Positions 5,037 through 5,281 of a stretch of DNA of 5,281 nt are shown piece by piece. Each line of letters begins with the position of its first letter. Position 1 is the stretch's first letter. Origin of the DNA: Deltaproteobacteria bacterium. GTDB taxonomy: Bacteria > Desulfobacterota > Desulfarculia > Adiutricales > Adiutricaceae. A program made the position numbers and the translations under genes. The stretch is taken from contig JAITLH010000260.1 of assembly GCA_031277995.1 (NCBI GenBank), forward strand, positions 1-5,281, read 5' to 3'. The notes below the pieces were generated by a model. That model was not told where the DNA came from, made no database searches, and saw only the letters and a program-made list of their open reading frames with translations.

Positions 5037-5281
5037 GGGTTTCTCCTTTTCCTGCTATCGCCGTGGGCCAAAAGGACCTTAAGCGGCATAAAAATTTCAC
5101 CGGTTCCTTAGTTTTTTTTGGGCGCCGTGGGCCAAAAGGGCTTTGGGCGGCATAAAAATTTCACCGGTTCCTTAGTTTTTTTTTGGGCGCCTTTGGCCAA
5201 AAGGGCTTTGGGCGGCATGGAAATTTCACCGGTTCCTTAGTTTTTTTGGGCGCCTTGGGCCAAAAGGGCCTTAAGCGACAT
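5006..5281 (-). other. Series of small ORFs, one starting in each repeat unit
   Basis: On the minus strand every repeat copy has an ATG about eight bases after GGTGA (not visible for the edge copy), opening a frame that begins M(P/S)(L/P)K(A/V)LLA(H/K/Q)G. The frames run 5281-5237 (14 residues, MSLKALLAQGAQKN), 5218-5108 (36 residues), 5153-5097 (18 residues) and 5089-5006 (27 residues, overlapping the start of the metallopeptidase gene in another frame). The A7, A8 or A9 run decides where each frame ends. They could be leader peptides that couple translation into the operon, or a by-product of the repeat sequence; the first eleven codons are short enough to be open by chance. Confidence 0.25.
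5061..5281. repeat. Tandem array of 63-65 bp repeats
   Basis: Units start at 5061 (64 bp), 5125 (65 bp) and 5190 (63 bp), and a partial fourth at 5253 runs off the edge. The length differences are fully explained by the T tract in each unit (T8, T9, T7). Each unit begins CC(G/T)TNGGCCAAAAGG, continues through GCGGCAT, AAATTTCACCGGTTCCTTAG and the T tract, and joins the next unit at the palindrome GGCGCC. Substitutions between copies are concentrated in the first 30 bases. TTTTGG and CCAAAA flank each junction and could make a 6-bp hairpin. There are no unique spacers, so this is not a CRISPR. The array ends 24 bases before the metallopeptidase start codon and may carry its promoter or regulatory sites, though no clear -35/-10 pair was found. 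Confidence 0.9.

Noticed and set aside
5061..5281. CRISPR array
   Set aside because: The units are contiguous repeats of 63-65 bp with no unique spacers between them, and no cas gene is present.

Overview
The window carries four protein genes, all on the minus strand, separated by unusually long non-coding stretches: about 1,970 of 5,281 bases (37%) fall outside them. The Pcm-type methyltransferase with bacterial motifs, Shine-Dalgarno sites on three of the four genes, and a PH/SHOCT protein show a bacterium. Pcm sequence style is compatible with a Proteobacterium or Desulfobacterota (former Deltaproteobacteria) relative, but I cannot name a taxon. The low coding density, AT-rich spacers rich in small palindromes, and homopolymer runs could fit a host-associated lineage in the course of gene loss; that is inference.

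Layout, in transcription order from the right edge. Positions 5061-5281 hold a tandem array of 63-65 bp units (three and a half copies, continuing past the window). It lies directly upstream of a two-gene unit: a 400-residue SprT-like metallopeptidase fused to DUF2786 (3834-5036), then protein-L-isoaspartate O-methyltransferase, pcm (3185-3829). Only 4 bp separate the two, and the pcm ribosome binding site is embedded in the last codons of the first gene. Next comes a 452-bp spacer with a 9-bp inverted repeat followed by a T8 run, a perfect TATAAT box, an 18-bp perfect palindrome and several short direct repeats. It leads into a bacterial PH (YokE-like) plus SHOCT protein (1983-2732).

A further 827-bp spacer holds a GC-rich, highly structured island (about 1432-1700: two long stem-loops flanking a degenerate 15-bp periodic repeat). 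It is followed by a strong candidate sigma-28 (FliA-type) promoter at 1212-1239, a leader hairpin and a good ribosome binding site in front of an unrecognised 236-residue protein (445-1155). Positions 1-444 contain no convincing gene, although very short open tails touch the left edge.

Functionally, the metallopeptidase/DUF2786 and Pcm genes look like a translationally coupled protein-quality-control pair. The PH-SHOCT protein and the 236-residue protein stand alone. The sigma-28-like promoter suggests that the latter may belong to the motility or late flagellar regulon. The points most worth checking are the repeat array with its in-phase mini-ORFs, the sigma-28-like promoter, the structured island, and the palindrome-rich leader of the PH gene.
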